Assembly: GCF_004346865.1 (NCBI RefSeq)
Contig: NZ_SMGR01000002.1
Coordinates: 248,001-312,000 of the forward strand
Source: Shimia isoporae
GTDB taxonomy: Bacteria > Pseudomonadota > Alphaproteobacteria > Rhodobacterales > Rhodobacteraceae
DNA length: 64,000 nt
Reading direction: 5' to 3'
Under the pieces are notes generated by a model. The model searched no databases, was not told where the DNA came from, and worked only from the letters and a program-made list of their open reading frames with translations. Made by a program: the position numbers and the translations under genes. This document shows positions 63,801 to 64,000 of the stretch, one piece after another; position 1 is the first letter of the stretch; the number at the start of each line of letters is the position of its first letter.

Positions 63801-64000
63801 TCAAATCCCCAACTGCGCAAAAAAGATTGAGAAAAGCGCGTCCAGCACAATTACCAGAAAGATGCCCAGTACCACCGATGCCGTAGTGCGCTGTCCGACA
63901 CTGGTCGAAGATCCCCGCACCTGAAACGCCTGCCAGCACGCAACGACGCCGATCACCACGGCAAAAAACGGGGCCTTTATCATGCCAATTGCCAGATGCC
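63801..64000 (-). CDS. MlaE-type ABC permease, C-terminal part (runs off window)
   Basis: Only the last 65 or so residues are visible (HLAIGMIKAPFFAVVIGVV, GSSTSVGQRTTASVVLGIFLVIVLDALFSI), matching the C-terminus of MlaE/YrbE permeases. Its stop is 2 nt before the ATPase start, so the operon order is permease, ATPase, MCE protein, lipoprotein. Confidence 0.9.
   Translation of the reverse strand, partial: HLAIGMIKAPFFAVVIGVVACWQAFQVRGSSTSVGQRTTASVVLGIFLVIVLDALFSIFFAQLGI

Noticed and set aside
1-64000. Mobile elements, CRISPR arrays or prophage
   Set aside because: No transposase, integrase, terminal repeats or regularly spaced repeats were seen; base composition is even across the window.

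Overview
The window (about 60% G+C) looks like a chromosomal stretch of a marine alphaproteobacterium of the Roseobacter group (Rhodobacterales). The evidence is a complete taurine-dissimilation cluster (tauABC, tpa, tauR, xsc, pta), a soeABC cytoplasmic-facing sulfite dehydrogenase, TRAP transporters, and the leuCD/rsfS/rlmH neighbourhood. No insertion sequence, prophage or CRISPR array was seen. The gene ends cut by the window are an aldehyde dehydrogenase (left) and an MlaE-type permease (right).

Layout. 1-1421: aldehyde dehydrogenase, 5' end missing. 1495-4769 (minus): tauABC taurine importer. 5183-13864: tpa, tauR, xsc and pta, then a second phosphotransacetylase on the opposite strand, a short-type citrate synthase and a TauE/SafE exporter. 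13887-18591: soeABC with two unlisted short ORFs. Taurine is imported and transaminated to sulfoacetaldehyde. Xsc splits this to acetyl phosphate and sulfite, Pta makes acetyl-CoA, and sulfite is exported (TauE) or oxidised (SoeABC). Direct repeats of the form CTGGMCYTAW lie before tauR and xsc, and less clearly before tpa, and are probably TauR boxes.

18592-25242 (minus): a tight six-gene cluster of unknown function: coiled-coil protein, unknown soluble protein, AAA+ ATPase with a DD Walker B, unknown soluble protein, and two small membrane proteins. This is the best candidate here for an undescribed system.

25385-35451: ohrR/ohr peroxide defence with two operators, a P1-family peptidase, an alpha/beta hydrolase, a secreted phytase-like protein, an MFS exporter, Hsp20, a secreted trypsin-like protease, a DUF599 membrane protein, and rsfS-rlmH. 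35631-44623: MscS channel, leuCD, membrane and EEP-family genes, an SDR/LysR divergent pair, leuB. 44749-45828: EamA permease and tRNA-Pro(CGG).

45935-53221: DctB/DctD-type two-component pair, a dctPQM TRAP transporter and a PanB-like enzyme; the DctD-like protein lacks the GAFTGA loop. 53372-57618: RND efflux pair. 57634-60075 (minus): hybrid histidine kinase. 60246-64000 (minus): Mla/MCE-type lipid transport operon whose substrate-binding protein has a 104-residue periodic helical tail.

Functions are assigned from motifs and remembered family features only; no database search was possible.
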